Shown here in pieces: positions 24,873 through 34,541 of a DNA stretch of 64,000 nt. The translations under genes were made by a program, and so were the position numbers. Below the pieces are notes generated by a model. That model made no database searches and was not told the DNA's origin. It saw only the letters and a program-made list of their open reading frames with translations. The DNA comes from Ensifer sp. IC3342. Lineage in GTDB: Bacteria > Pseudomonadota > Alphaproteobacteria > Rhizobiales > Rhizobiaceae. The stretch lies in contig NZ_JADYVE010000015.1 of NCBI RefSeq assembly GCF_020193655.1, positions 36,943 to 100,942 on the forward strand, written 5' to 3'. Numbering within the stretch: position 1 is the stretch's first letter; every line of letters begins with the position of its first letter.

Positions 24873-25940
24873 TCAAGCCCCGGCTTGGAATACCGAACGG
24901 GGATTTCCCCGCATCATCCGGTCGAGAACCGGCTCATCGAGCCCATGGCGCCTCAGGCGCGGCAGAAAATGGCGCAGTACATAGGCGTAACCGTTGCCGC
25001 CATAATGCGTCAGCATCATCTTCAGGAACACGTCGTGCGACAGCAGGATTCGGTCGAGATAGCCGGCCTCCACCAAGTGCACGATTGCGCGCGCGGCCTC
25101 CTCATCGCTCGGGCATTGGACCTGCTGATCGGCATAGAAGAAATCCATGCCGATCATATCGTATTCGATGAAAGCGCCGCGGGCGGCGAGTTCCCCCTGG
25201 TAGGCGAGGTCGTCATGCGAGGGGTTCATGTGGCAGAGCACTGTGTGCCGGAGGTCGGCGTCTTCCTCGGCAACAATATCGAGCACGCGATGCCCGAGCC
25301 GAAACCAGCCCGGCAGATGCACCATCAGCGGCAGGCCGGTTCTCACCTGCGCCCGCGCGGCTCCGCGCAGCGATTTCTCCTCCTCTGTGGTGAAGTCGGC
25401 GGAAACGCCGATCTCACCGATGAGACCGATCTTCACGTCCGATCCCTCGGCGCCGTAAACCGCCTCGTGGACGATCTCGTCTGCGATCTGGTCCGCGGTC
25501 ATCGCGGCGACCTCCGCCGGATGCGAGGAGGCGAGGTAGTAGCCGGCACCCATCACGATGTTGAGGCCGGTCGCCTGGGCGATGCGCCGAAGCGCCAACG
25601 GATTGCGGCCGATGCCCCGGCAGGTCGGCTCGACCACGGTCCGGCCGCCAGCGGCAGCGTAGGCGTTGAGTTCTGCGATCGCCAGCGGCTCATCGTCAAG
25701 CGTGATGTTGTGCCTGTTGACGAACGGGTCCTGCCTGAGTTCGCCGAGGATCTCCATGCAGACGAAACCCTCCGCAAGATATTGCCGCTCCCTGGTCTTC
25801 GGCGCGTGCCACCAGCAACGGCAATCATTGAGGATATGCTCGTGCATCAGCGTGACGCCGAGCGCCTCGGCGGCGATGGGTCCGTTCACGGTCATGACCT
25901 GGCCGGAGCGGATATGCCCTTCTGACAGTTCGCGGCCCAT
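24873..25940 (-). CDS. Phosphotriesterase-family metallohydrolase (probable lactonase)
   Basis: 355 aa from the ATG at 25940, five bases after the permease stop with AGGAAG upstream. Binuclear metal-site motifs: LMHEHIL (His33, His35), VKIGLIGEIG, PLMVHLPGWF, HTVLCHMNPS and LDRILLSHDV. The usual carboxylated Lys position is Glu (GLIGEIG), common among lactonase-type relatives. In a sugar-uptake operon a sugar lactonase is more likely than an organophosphate hydrolase. Confidence 0.87.
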   Translation of the reverse strand: MGRELSEGHIRSGQVMTVNGPIAAEALGVTLMHEHILNDCRCWWHAPKTRERQYLAEGFVCMEILGELRQDPFVNRHNITLDDEPLAIAELNAYAAAGGRTVVEPTCRGIGRNPLALRRIAQATGLNIVMGAGYYLASSHPAEVAAMTADQIADEIVHEAVYGAEGSDVKIGLIGEIGVSADFTTEEEKSLRGAARAQVRTGLPLMVHLPGWFRLGHRVLDIVAEEDADLRHTVLCHMNPSHDDLAYQGELAARGAFIEYDMIGMDFFYADQQVQCPSDEEAARAIVHLVEAGYLDRILLSHDVFLKMMLTHYGGNGYAYVLRHFLPRLRRHGLDEPVLDRMMRGNPRSVFQAGA

Positions 25941-25945
25941 GACGC

Positions 25946-26950
25946 TCACTTCCTTCTGCCGGCGCCGAAGCTGAAGTTGGTGGTGAAGATGCGGGTGTTG
26001 AGCCAGATCGCAATCAGGATGATTGCGCCGGTGACGATCTGCGTGAAGAACGGTGAGATATGCATCAGGATGAGACCATTGCCGATGACGGCGATCGTCA
26101 GCGTGCCGAGAATGGTGCCGAGAATGGTCCCGCGCCCACCCATCAGCGACGTGCCACCGAGGACGACCGCCGCGATCACCTGCAGTTCGAAGCCGACTGC
26201 GGCATTCGACGAACCGGAGCCGAGGCGAGCGGCGATCAGAAGCCCGGCGAGCGCGCAGGCGACCCCGGATATCAGGTAGACCGAGGCGATTATCCACTTG
26301 GCCGGCATGCCCACACGCCGCGCCGCCTCCATGTTCGAACCGACGGCGACGACTTGGCGACCGTATTTCGTCGCCCGGATGACCACATAGCCCAGAACGG
26401 CGACCACGATCGCGATCAGGGCTGGTACAGGAAGTCCGAGAAGTTCACCGCGCCCGAGCGCGAAGAACCCCGGCGCATCCTTGATCGGGATCGAATAGCC
26501 TTGCGTCAAGTAGAGCGCGAATCCGCGCAGGATGGACAGGCCGGCAAGCGTGACGATGAAGGCTGGAATACCCTGGTAGGCGGTGAACCATCCCTGGAGG
26601 AAGCCGACGAGCGCGCCAAAGGCGAGCATGACGATAACGACGAGCGGCCAGGGATATCCCATTGCCAGGATGATCGCTGCCACGGCATTGACAAGCGCCA
26701 CCTGCGAACCGACGGAAAGGTCGATGCCACCGGTAATGATGACGAAGGTCATTGCGACGGCGACGATCAGGATGGGCGCCGCCTGGCGGATGACGTTCAG
26801 GATATTGCCGAGCGTCATGAAGGTGTCGGTCGTGGCGCTGAAGAACACGAGACAGGCGAAGAAGAAGAAGGCGATCGAAAGGACCTGTGCGTGTTCGGCA
26901 AGGAAATCCACCGCGGCCGGGCCTTGCGCGCGTTCGGTATAGGTCGTCAT
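25946..26950 (-). CDS. CUT2 sugar ABC transporter permease (RbsC type)
   Basis: 334 aa with about ten hydrophobic segments. RbsC-type motifs: FVIITGGIDLSVGSQVALVN, AFIVTLAGLSILRG, GSNMEAARRVGMPAKWI and QVIAAVVLGGTSLMGGRG. The start overlaps the ATPase gene stop (ATGA). Forms the membrane channel of a ribose/nucleoside-type importer. Confidence 0.92.
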   Translation of the reverse strand: MTTYTERAQGPAAVDFLAEHAQVLSIAFFFFACLVFFSATTDTFMTLGNILNVIRQAAPILIVAVAMTFVIITGGIDLSVGSQVALVNAVAAIILAMGYPWPLVVIVMLAFGALVGFLQGWFTAYQGIPAFIVTLAGLSILRGFALYLTQGYSIPIKDAPGFFALGRGELLGLPVPALIAIVVAVLGYVVIRATKYGRQVVAVGSNMEAARRVGMPAKWIIASVYLISGVACALAGLLIAARLGSGSSNAAVGFELQVIAAVVLGGTSLMGGRGTILGTILGTLTIAVIGNGLILMHISPFFTQIVTGAIILIAIWLNTRIFTTNFSFGAGRRK

Positions 26951-27729
26951 TGCTTGGCTCCTTCCCCGACGATGAGTTTGACGAGGTCCTCGAGGTCCGT
27001 CTTGCCGATATCGCGTTCGGCGACCTTCGTACCTTCGTACATGACGGCAATGCGGTCGCAGACGCGGAAGAGGTCCTGCAGGCGGTGCGTGATCAGGATC
27101 ACCGATACCCCCTTTGCCTTCACCCGGTTGATCAGCGCCAGCACGGCCTCCACTTCGGCGACGGCGAGCGCCGAGGTGGGCTCGTCCATGATCAGGACCT
27201 TGGGATTGAAGGAGGCGGCACGCGCGATGGCAATTGCCTGGCGCTGGCCGCCCGAGAGCTTCTCCACCTTGGCGGTCAGCCGCGGGATGCGGATCTCGAG
27301 CGCATCGAGCATCTTGCGGGCTTCCGCCAGCATCGTCGCCGTGTCGAGGAACGGACCTTTGCTGATCTCGCGACCGAGGAAGAGATTGCCAACCACGTCG
27401 ATATGCTCACAGAGGCTCAGGTCCTGGAAAACCATCTCGATATTGAGGTTGCGCGCATCCGCCGGGCCGGAGAAGCGGACTTCCTTGCCCTCGACGGTGA
27501 TCGTCCCGTCGTCGGGAATGTAGGTCCCGGAGATGATCTTCGTCAGCGTCGATTTGCCCGCCGCGTTGTCGCCGACGAGACCGAGGCATTGGCCGGGGTA
27601 GATATCGAGATCCACGCCACGCAGCGCCTGATGCGAGCCGAATATCTTGCGGATCCCCTTCAGGGAAACGCGCGGGGCCAGCCCGGCGCGGGAGGGCGGT
27701 GGCCCCCCGACACCGGCAACAGCCTCCAT
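26947..27729 (-). CDS. CUT2 sugar ABC transporter ATP-binding protein (single-domain)
   Basis: 260 aa from the ATG at 27729, which has AGAAAGG upstream; an ATG at 27750 overlapping the binding-protein stop is the alternative. One ABC domain only (Walker A GLVGDNAAGKST, signature KLSGGQRQAIAIARAA, Walker B LIMDEPTSALA, switch ITHRL), so it is the FrcA-like short form rather than the double RbsA form. Drives import with the RbsC-type permease. Confidence 0.9.
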   Translation of the reverse strand: MEAVAGVGGPPPSRAGLAPRVSLKGIRKIFGSHQALRGVDLDIYPGQCLGLVGDNAAGKSTLTKIISGTYIPDDGTITVEGKEVRFSGPADARNLNIEMVFQDLSLCEHIDVVGNLFLGREISKGPFLDTATMLAEARKMLDALEIRIPRLTAKVEKLSGGQRQAIAIARAASFNPKVLIMDEPTSALAVAEVEAVLALINRVKAKGVSVILITHRLQDLFRVCDRIAVMYEGTKVAERDIGKTDLEDLVKLIVGEGAKQ

Positions 27730-27749
27730 GTGCTGCCTTTCTGCTGCCA

Positions 27750-28703
27750 TCACTTGAATACCGTGCGATAGGGTTCGACGTTGTCCTTCGTGACGATTGT
27801 CACGGGGACGGCGATATTCTTCTCAACGGTTCCGCCTTCCGAGATCTTCTTCAAGGCGTCGACGGCAGCGGCGCCCATGGCGGCCGGATCCTGCTGGATG
27901 ACGGCGGCCACGTAGCCGGCGTCGATGCCGGCGATCGCCTGGGCAGTCAGGTCCCAGCCGAAGATCTTGATGCTGTCCTGCTTGCCCTGGCTTTCGACCG
28001 CGGCGATCGCACCCATCAGAGCGGGTTCCCCGGTAGCATAGATGGCAGTCAGGTCCGGATTGCCGGTGATCAGGTTTTCGGCCGCCGCGAGTGCGGTGTC
28101 CTGGACGTTCTGGCCGTCCACGACACCGGCGACGGAGACGCCCTCGACGCCTTCGAGCGTCTTTTCGAAACCCTTCTGGCGGATGTTCTGGATAAAGGAA
28201 TTCAATGCGCCGACGATGCCCAGCTTGGCTTTGCCGTCGGCGTTGGCCTTGACGTGGTCGAGGAAGAACTTGCCCATATCGGCACCGGCCTTCTCATTGT
28301 CGACGCCGATCTGAGCCTTCTGCGGCCCTTCCGGGAGGATCGCGTCAATCGCGACAACCGGAATTCCGGCTTCGGCGGCCTGATTGACGGCCGGCATGAT
28401 GCCGTTCACGTCGATCGCAACGACAGCGAGCCCGTCGACCTTCTGCTGAATATAGGTTTCGATCGCGCTGTTTTGAGCGGCCGGGTCATTGTTGGCGTTG
28501 AAAATCACGAGCTTCACGCCGGCGGCATCGGACGCCTTCTGCGCGCCCTCGTTCATCTGGTTGAAGAAGAGCGCCTGCTGGTTGATCTGCACGAGCGCGA
28601 AGGTCTTTTCCGCGGCGGAAGCGGGCGAGAGAGCGCCGATGGACGCGAGTGCGGTGAAACCGAGGGCGGCGACGAGAGTTCTGCGTTTCAAATTCCAGGT
28701 CAT
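27750..28703 (-). CDS. CUT2 sugar ABC transporter substrate-binding protein
   Basis: 317 aa from the ATG at 28703 (GAGGAC upstream); the frame extends further without a signal. Signal peptide MTWNLKRRTLVAALGFTALA with cleavage near PASA-AEKTF. Ribose/galactose-binding fold: FALVQINQQALFFNQMNEGA, VDGLAVVAIDVNG, GVDNEKAGADMGKF, IYATGEPALMGAI. Periplasmic; follows the LacI gene by 31 bases. Confidence 0.92.
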   Translation of the reverse strand: MTWNLKRRTLVAALGFTALASIGALSPASAAEKTFALVQINQQALFFNQMNEGAQKASDAAGVKLVIFNANNDPAAQNSAIETYIQQKVDGLAVVAIDVNGIMPAVNQAAEAGIPVVAIDAILPEGPQKAQIGVDNEKAGADMGKFFLDHVKANADGKAKLGIVGALNSFIQNIRQKGFEKTLEGVEGVSVAGVVDGQNVQDTALAAAENLITGNPDLTAIYATGEPALMGAIAAVESQGKQDSIKIFGWDLTAQAIAGIDAGYVAAVIQQDPAAMGAAAVDALKKISEGGTVEKNIAVPVTIVTKDNVEPYRTVFK

Positions 28704-28734
28704 GTGCTTGTCCTCTGATGGTTCTCGTTGCGAT

Positions 28735-29775
28735 TTATTGTCTCGTGGGCGGGGCAACGGATCTCCGCACGACGATTTCGACCGGCAGGAGCGTTTCAGA
28801 CGCACGCGGCGCCTCCTGCCAATTCGTTTCAAGGAGCAGCGCGACGGCGCGCTCGCCGATCGACCGGACCGGCTGGCGGATCGCCGTCAGCGGCGGGGCG
28901 AAGAGGTGGAGTGGTCCGACGTCATCAAAGCCGACAAGCGAGACGTCCGCGGGGATCGACACGCCTTCGGCACGCAAGACCTCGATGAGGCCGATTGCGA
29001 TTTCATCAGAGCTCGCAAAGATCGCCGTCGCCGGCCTGTTCTCGGCGAGGAACCGCCTGCCGGCTTCTCGACCGTATTCGATCGTGTATTCGCCATGATA
29101 TTTCGAGATGTCCGCAGGGCTTGCCCCGGCTTCGCGGATCGCCCGCTCCAGACCCTGCAGGCGCCGGCGGGAACTGATCATCACCTCGGGCCCGCCGATG
29201 AAAAGGACCCTCTTATGCCCGTGTTCGGCGAGATGCTTTCCGGCGAGGTATCCGCCGCGCTCATTGTCACAGAAGAGCTTCGGGGCCTTTGCATCTGGCA
29301 CGTCTTCATCGACGACGACGACCTTGCCAGTGCGATTGATGAGAGTCGCAAGTTGGCCATCGTCGGGATGGTTCGTGACGAAGATCAGCCCGTCGACGTG
29401 GTTGCGCTCAATAAGCTGGAGATAGGCGACCTCGCGCCCGGACCTGTTCAGCGTAGCATAGAGAGAGACGGCGAGTCCGAGCTTGTCCGCCTCTGCCTCC
29501 ACGGCAGCAACCAGGGTCGCGAAGAAAGGGTTTGCGATATCGGGAACGACGAGACCGATCGTATCGGAACGACCGCGGCTTAGACGGCGCGCATGCGGGT
29601 TCGGTTGATAGTTGAGCTCACGGATAGCTTCATCAATGCGCTTCTTCGTCTCGAACGGCAACTCGAGAGAGCCGTTGAGCAGCCGTGAGACGGTTGCCAC
29701 TGACACGCCGGCGGCCGCCGCGACATCCTTGAGACTGGTCACTCGTTCCCGCGTCACAACCCTCTCGGCCCCCAT
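28735..29775 (-). CDS. LacI-family transcriptional regulator (CUT2 locus)
   Basis: 346 aa. HTH at residues ~14-60 (SLKDVAAAAGVSVATVSRLL, IRELNYQPNPHARRLSRG), then the LacI effector domain. It is the first gene of the operon it probably controls. The ATG at 29775 touches the tandem operator and has no SD; an in-frame GTG at residue 12 (MTSLKDVAAAAGVS) with GGGAACGA in front may be the real start. Confidence 0.88.
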   Translation of the reverse strand: MGAERVVTRERVTSLKDVAAAAGVSVATVSRLLNGSLELPFETKKRIDEAIRELNYQPNPHARRLSRGRSDTIGLVVPDIANPFFATLVAAVEAEADKLGLAVSLYATLNRSGREVAYLQLIERNHVDGLIFVTNHPDDGQLATLINRTGKVVVVDEDVPDAKAPKLFCDNERGGYLAGKHLAEHGHKRVLFIGGPEVMISSRRRLQGLERAIREAGASPADISKYHGEYTIEYGREAGRRFLAENRPATAIFASSDEIAIGLIEVLRAEGVSIPADVSLVGFDDVGPLHLFAPPLTAIRQPVRSIGERAVALLLETNWQEAPRASETLLPVEIVVRRSVAPPTRQ

Positions 29776-29777
29776 TG

Positions 29778-29802
29778 TAAAGCGCTTTAGTAAAACGCTT
29801 TA
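29778..29802. promoter_or_regulatory. Tandem LacI-family operators
   Basis: TAAAGCGCTTTA (29778-29789, perfect palindrome) and TAAAACGCTTTA (29791-29802, one mismatch) sit one base apart, directly before the LacI start. The pair also lies inside a larger inverted repeat with arms TTGTAAAGCG and CGCTTTACAA (29775-29805). Strong candidate for autoregulation plus control of the whole downstream operon. Confidence 0.75.
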
Positions 29803-29805
29803 CAA

Positions 29806-30379
29806 GAAAAAGCCGGTGCCTCTATTTTGTCAAGGGCTAATTTCTGGTGTCGCTTGGCAGTTAATTGTAAGAATGCGGCCGTTTCGGTCATCTTGGGCAC
29901 TTGATCACGAGAATCTCGGTGCCTCGGTTCTCAAATAAGATGCCATAACGAGAACCAAACGGGATCATGTCAGTCCGATCTAAGGTTTGAAAATATACTG
30001 GTTTTTCCTGATCCCCTCCACCTAAGAAGGCAATCGCCCTACCTGAACATTCAGAAGGGCAGAAAACATGTGCCGATCGATTCTCAATTTAACTGCTCAG
30101 AATGGCCGAAAATCTCAGGTTAGATGCCAATTCTCAAATTAAACGCAGAGCTAACCCACTGAAAACATTCCGGTATCATTCTTGCAATTAAGTGCCAGGC
30201 GACAGTGCTTCGTAGTAGAGGGCATACATTGGTTTCCCGCTAGCCAACGCTCTGCCCTCAATAGGTATCCAAGCGCTCGCGACCTGCTTCGGAATGATGC
30301 TGCAATCGAGGAATTTCTGCCGGGTGGCCGCCGTTGTGTCCACGCTTGCCCCAGCACGCGGGAAGGCTATCCTTTTCGA
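29806..30379. other. AT-richer intergenic region
   Basis: About 570 bases, visibly richer in A and T than the surroundings (for example 29930-30180), with no credible gene on either strand. It holds the promoters of the LacI operon and of the DUF4010 gene; no known box was found. Confidence 0.4.
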
Positions 30380-31657
30380 ATGGAGTTTGTTGAAGCCTTC
30401 CAGCGTCTCGGAGTGTCCCTCGCCATCGGCCTCCTTGTGGGCTGCGAGCGAGGCTGGCAGGACCGTGATTTGCCATCCGGCGGCAGGACCGCGGGCATTC
30501 GGACATTCGGTCTTTCAGGTCTCCTCGGCGGGCTTGCCGGCTATCTCCAAGTACAATCAGGCCCCATCATTCCGGCGGTGCTCCTTTTGCTCTTCGGCAC
30601 TGCCTTCGTCGTTTTCAAACGACGAGAGGCGGAGCAAGAGGAGGACTATAGCGTGACGACAGTCGTCGCGAGTTTCGTTGTCGTCGCGCTTGGTGCGATG
30701 GCGATGGTGGGGGACTTGCGGCTCGCCGCCGCTGGTGCAGTTGCAACCACCGCACTGCTTGCAGCGAAACGCAGTCTCCACGGTTTTCTCCAGCAATTGA
30801 CTTGGCTGGAGATTCGGGCAGCCCTCGTTCTTCTTGCCATGAGCTTGGTTGCTCTACCGCTGCTGCCGAATGAGCCCATGGATCCGTGGCAAGTGCTCAA
30901 CCCATTCGCGCTATGGTTGATGACGATCACGATCGCCGCCATCTCCTTTGCCGGCTATGTCGCAATCCGCGTCGCCGGGCCCGGTCGCGGTATTCCGTTT
31001 GCCGGTGCCGCCGGCGGGCTGGTCTCCTCCACGGCGCTGACGCTCTCCTTTGCTCGGTTTGCAATCGAGGCACCGGAGAGCGCTCGGCAGCTAGCTTCCG
31101 GCGCCGTGATTGCAGGCGCCCTATCTCTGGTCCGCGTCATCGTCATCGGTGCCGCACTAGCGCCCGTTCTCCTGATGCCTCTCGCGATCGCGTTGACGCC
31201 GGCCGTGCTCGTACTTCTGGCCGCAAGTACTGTGATCGCCCGCCGAAGCGATGGCAAGCGAGGTGCCCAGGATCTTCACCTCAACAACCCATTCGAACTT
31301 GGCGAGGTACTGCGTTTCGGCGCCCTGCTCGGCGGCGTGACCCTGGCATCCAAGGTTCTGGTCGACAGGATGGGTCAGACCATGCTTTTTGTCGTCGCGG
31401 CCGTTTCGGGCCTGGTGGATCTCGATGCGATCACGCTTTCAACAGCACGGCTTACCGGGACAACCGTCGATCTCGCCACCGCCGTCGCGGCTATCCTGAC
31501 AGCGGTGCTGGTTAATCTGCTGACGAAAGTGGTGTTGGCTTTCACAGCCGGCGGCAAAGGGCCCTATGCGATCGCCCTGGCATTGGCGACGCTCGCTGCA
31601 ATCGCGGCAGGAGCGCTCGCCTATTTCATCCTGGGTTCCGTCTTTCCGGTATCCTGA
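30380..31657 (+). CDS. MgtC/DUF4010-family membrane protein
   Basis: 425 aa from the ATG at 30380. N-terminal MgtC/SapB-like segment MEFVEAFQRLGVSLAIGLLV with GCERGWQDR and GIRTFGLSGLLGGL, followed by the DUF4010 region with about ten membrane helices (SFAGYVAIRVAGPGRGIPFA, LVDLDAITLSTARL). Inner membrane; role in ion or stress homeostasis is guessed from the family. The nearest SD-like GGAAGG is 14 bases upstream, so the start is not certain. Confidence 0.82.
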   Translation: MEFVEAFQRLGVSLAIGLLVGCERGWQDRDLPSGGRTAGIRTFGLSGLLGGLAGYLQVQSGPIIPAVLLLLFGTAFVVFKRREAEQEEDYSVTTVVASFVVVALGAMAMVGDLRLAAAGAVATTALLAAKRSLHGFLQQLTWLEIRAALVLLAMSLVALPLLPNEPMDPWQVLNPFALWLMTITIAAISFAGYVAIRVAGPGRGIPFAGAAGGLVSSTALTLSFARFAIEAPESARQLASGAVIAGALSLVRVIVIGAALAPVLLMPLAIALTPAVLVLLAASTVIARRSDGKRGAQDLHLNNPFELGEVLRFGALLGGVTLASKVLVDRMGQTMLFVVAAVSGLVDLDAITLSTARLTGTTVDLATAVAAILTAVLVNLLTKVVLAFTAGGKGPYAIALALATLAAIAAGALAYFILGSVFPVS

Positions 31658-32251
31658 TCGCCATGCGTCGCATTTTCATGGAAGTAGGATCGCGCTGGCG
31701 GAAATATCGAGACGCGCCAATTCGTCGTGTAGTCCTTGACCGGCTGGAACATGCGGCAATCCGAGCAGACCCCGGCGAAGGAGGAGTAAGTCTCTGCCTC
31801 GTGGCTCACGACAGCGCCCTGCAGCCGCCGCCATGATATGATTTCCATCTCGATCAACAAGCCGATCTACTGCTGAACAGCCACTCCCATCGTTACCTCT
31901 GCTACGCTGATGGACTGCTCGGGCCTAACAATCCGTGTTCAACCCCAGAGAAGTTACCGGTCTTTCGTGGTGCGACGGAACCTGATCGCCGCCGACGTGT
32001 ATCTGCGAACCTCGGGCACTGAGGATTCCTGTCGTGCCTGTCCCGTCGGGCGCTGGAGCACGCCTGCAAGGACACGCCAGTGACCCGCCCAGCGGCCCTG
32101 CATTGTTGGCGCAAAAGCCAAATATTTGACCTTCGTCAACGACACTTTGATCGGGGCATTGCCTAATGTGGTGTCGCGCGCGGTTGCCTAGATTTCGCTG
32201 GGAACGGCAGGGGTGACATGGTGTTTGACCACGCACTGCGGGAGACTGTCC
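31658..32251. other. Long intergenic stretch with a FixK-type box
   Basis: No gene I can support. A minus frame at 31621-31845 (with C-S-D-C) could be a small protein or a remnant. The clearest element is the perfect FixK/FNR-type box at 32126-32139. Confidence 0.35.
32126..32139. promoter_or_regulatory. FixK/FNR-type box (anaerobox)
   Basis: TTGACCTTCGTCAA is a perfect TTGAY-N4-RTCAA palindrome. It lies about 115 bases before a short ORF at 32252 and about 460 bases before the cytochrome c gene. Confidence 0.55.
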
Positions 32252-32431
32252 ATGCTGACTGACATCAAACGGTTTAAGCGCGAAGAAAGCAGATTGTTGT
32301 TCTATGCCCGGTTTGGGCAACCCGATCTTCGACCACTCGCACATGGCGCGACCATTCAAATTGTCGACACAGAAAATCGGCAACGCGAGACCGTACAGCG
32401 CATCCGCAAGCTGACTGGTAAGGGCAGGTAG
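32252..32431 (+). CDS. Small hypothetical protein downstream of a FixK-type box
   Basis: 59 aa (MLTDIKRFKREESRLLFYAR, then a basic tail RKLTGKGR); an upstream in-frame start at 32213 would add 13 residues. No family recognised and no clear SD. It is listed because it is the first open frame after the box at 32126. Confidence 0.25.
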   Translation: MLTDIKRFKREESRLLFYARFGQPDLRPLAHGATIQIVDTENRQRETVQRIRKLTGKGR

Positions 32432-32600
32432 CTGCCTGGGTACTTCATGCGGCATACCGGAAGCAGACGAGGGGAGCCCGGAAACTTGGTGATCTTGAAC
32501 CAATTAGCGGTGCAAATTGGCATATGGCTATACTCCGGCATTGACGCGAAGGGACCGCAGTTGAGCCGTCCATCGGTGCGATAGGTTAGGGGAGATTGCA

Positions 32601-32912
32601 ATGCGGATGAGCACCTTAATTGTTGCCGGTACCATTGCAGCGGCTCCGACGGTACACGCACAGGACATCCAGCGGGGGCGCCAGTTCGCGCTTGAGGTCT
32701 GCGCTGCCTGTCACGGCGTCCTCGCCGGTCAAGTTCAGTCGCCTGTTGCCGAAGCGCCGAGCTTCGAGGCGGTTGCTGCGACACCGGGAATGACCGCAGT
32801 GGCGCTTAACGTTTGGCTCACGGCCCAGGACCATCCGACCATGCCGAACATAGTACTCTCGCAGACCGATGTTCAGGATGTCTCGGCCTATATTCTCAGT
32901 CTGGGGGAATAG
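32601..32912 (+). CDS. Small soluble cytochrome c
   Basis: 103 aa with signal peptide (cleavage near VHA-QD, residue 20), AGGGGAG upstream of the ATG. One heme site C34-A-A-C37-H38 in LEVCAACHGV and a probable axial Met81 in HPTMPNIV. Class I cytochrome c in the periplasm, probably an electron carrier for a terminal oxidase or reductase. Its setting in a FixK-type region suggests a microaerobic role. Confidence 0.87.
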   Translation: MRMSTLIVAGTIAAAPTVHAQDIQRGRQFALEVCAACHGVLAGQVQSPVAEAPSFEAVAATPGMTAVALNVWLTAQDHPTMPNIVLSQTDVQDVSAYILSLGE

Positions 32913-33103
32913 AGTACTTCCTGAAGGCGACGATGCTCCGACGCAACTGGCGCCATTGATGTCTGCCAATAGCGCGGAGGCAGAATCGTCGCCCGCCGTG
33001 CCGGCATGAGAACCACAGCGGGTGGTTGCTTATGATAGTTTGATGACGGAACATGCGGTCCAGCCCTCCCGTCATGATGAAGGGACGCTGCGCCGAGTCG
33101 ATC

Positions 33104-34541
33104 ATGCAGGAAACGGAACTGAAGCTCGAGCTCTCACAGTCGGGTGCGGCGTCGCTCCTGAAGAAAAATCCATTCGATTGTTCGCCCACCATTCGTCAGC
33201 AAAAATCCATCTATTTCGACACCCGCGGATGGGAGCTGGCGAAGCGCGGCCTATCGCTGCGCATCCGGCAATCGGGAAACGAACGCACGCAGACGGTCCA
33301 AGCCGGCGATGGTGCCGCGGCCGCACACGCGAGGAATGGGAGCAGCCGGTTGCCAGCGATACACCGGTTCTCGATGATCCGCAGCTCCGCGCCCTGCTTG
33401 CCGGGACGGAGCTGAAACTCGCCCCCTCGTTCGAGGTTCATGTCAAACGGCATCGTTGGAACGTGTCGGAAGGGGATGCTGCGCTCGAGGTCGCCCTCGA
33501 TGTCGGCAAGGTCGTTGCAGCCGATCGCCAGGCACCGTTTTGCGAGATCGAGTTTGAGATCAAGGCCGGCCCGCTAACCGCGCTGTTTGCGCTCGCCCGG
33601 AAGGCCGACCTGAACACGCCGGTACGTCTTGGGGTCCTGAGCAAGGCGGAGCGGGGTTACCGTCTGCTGGGCCCGGCGCCGTCAAGGCGAATCCGACGCC
33701 TTCTCCACCCGACATGAGCGCGACGACGGCATTCGCCCGCATTGCCGCGGCGTGCCTCAGGCAGTTTCGTCTCAATGAAATGGCGCTCAACTGGTCCCGT
33801 GACCCCGGAAGTCGTGCATCAGGCGCACGTGTCGCTGCGGCGGCTGCGTTCGCTGTTCTCGATCTGTAAACCGATGTTCGAGGACATCCGCCTCGACCAT
33901 CTGCGCGAGGAGTTGCGATGGCTCGCCGGCGAGTTTGGCGATGCCCGCAATATCGATGTCATGACTGAGCGGGCGACCGGTGAAGAACTGTCGCACCGGC
34001 TCCAAGAGCTCGCAGTTACGCCTATGGGGCGGTCGAGACTTCTCTCTCGTCCGCCCGCGCCCGCTCAGTGATGCTCGATGTCGCCGAATGGATTTCCGTC
34101 GGTGACTGGCGAGCTGGCCGCTCGCGCGACGAGCTCCTCGCGCAGCCGGCAAAGGACTTTGCCTCCAGCGTGCTCGACAGATTTTGGAAGAAAGTGGCAA
34201 AGGGTGGGAACAATCTGATCGATGCGGATGATGAGACCCGCCATCAGCTGCGCATCGCCGCAAAGAAACTCCGCTACGCCGCGGAATTCTTCAAGCCCCT
34301 CTACAATGGCAAGAGTGAAGACAAACGCCACCGGCGCTTCATCACGGCTATGTCGGGTCTCCAGGATCAGCTCGGTTGCCTGAACGATCTCGCAACCGCT
34401 CCCGATACCCTCTCGGCACTCGCATTGTCGGACGTCGAGGGCGCGCAGGATCTCTTCAGCGGGGATGACAAGGCGAAGCTTCTGCACGATGCGGCGGAAG
34501 CACACGACATCTTTGTCGACACGAAGCGGTTCTGGCGTTAA
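33104..34541 (+). pseudogene. CYTH-CHAD polyphosphate-related protein, several frameshifts
   Basis: Starts at ATG 33104 with the CYTH signature MQETELKLELSQSGAASLLK, then YFDTRGWELAKRGLSLRIRQ and QTVQAGDG. The frame changes near 33305 to EEWEQPVASDTPVLDDPQL and FEVHVKRHRWNV, near 33675 to ATTAFARIAAACLRQFRLNE, near 33800 to the CHAD segment EVVHQAHVSLRRLRSLFSIC, and near 34020 to SVMLDVAEWISVGDWR through ETRHQLRIAAKKLRYAAEFF. CYTH triphosphatases and CHAD domains bind polyphosphate. Four breaks in one gene point to real decay, unlike the single-base breaks elsewhere. Confidence 0.75.

Noticed and set aside
31925..32503. A 192-codon minus-strand gene
   Set aside because: No motif, and it contains the FixK-type palindrome and overlaps a better short frame; composition looks non-coding.
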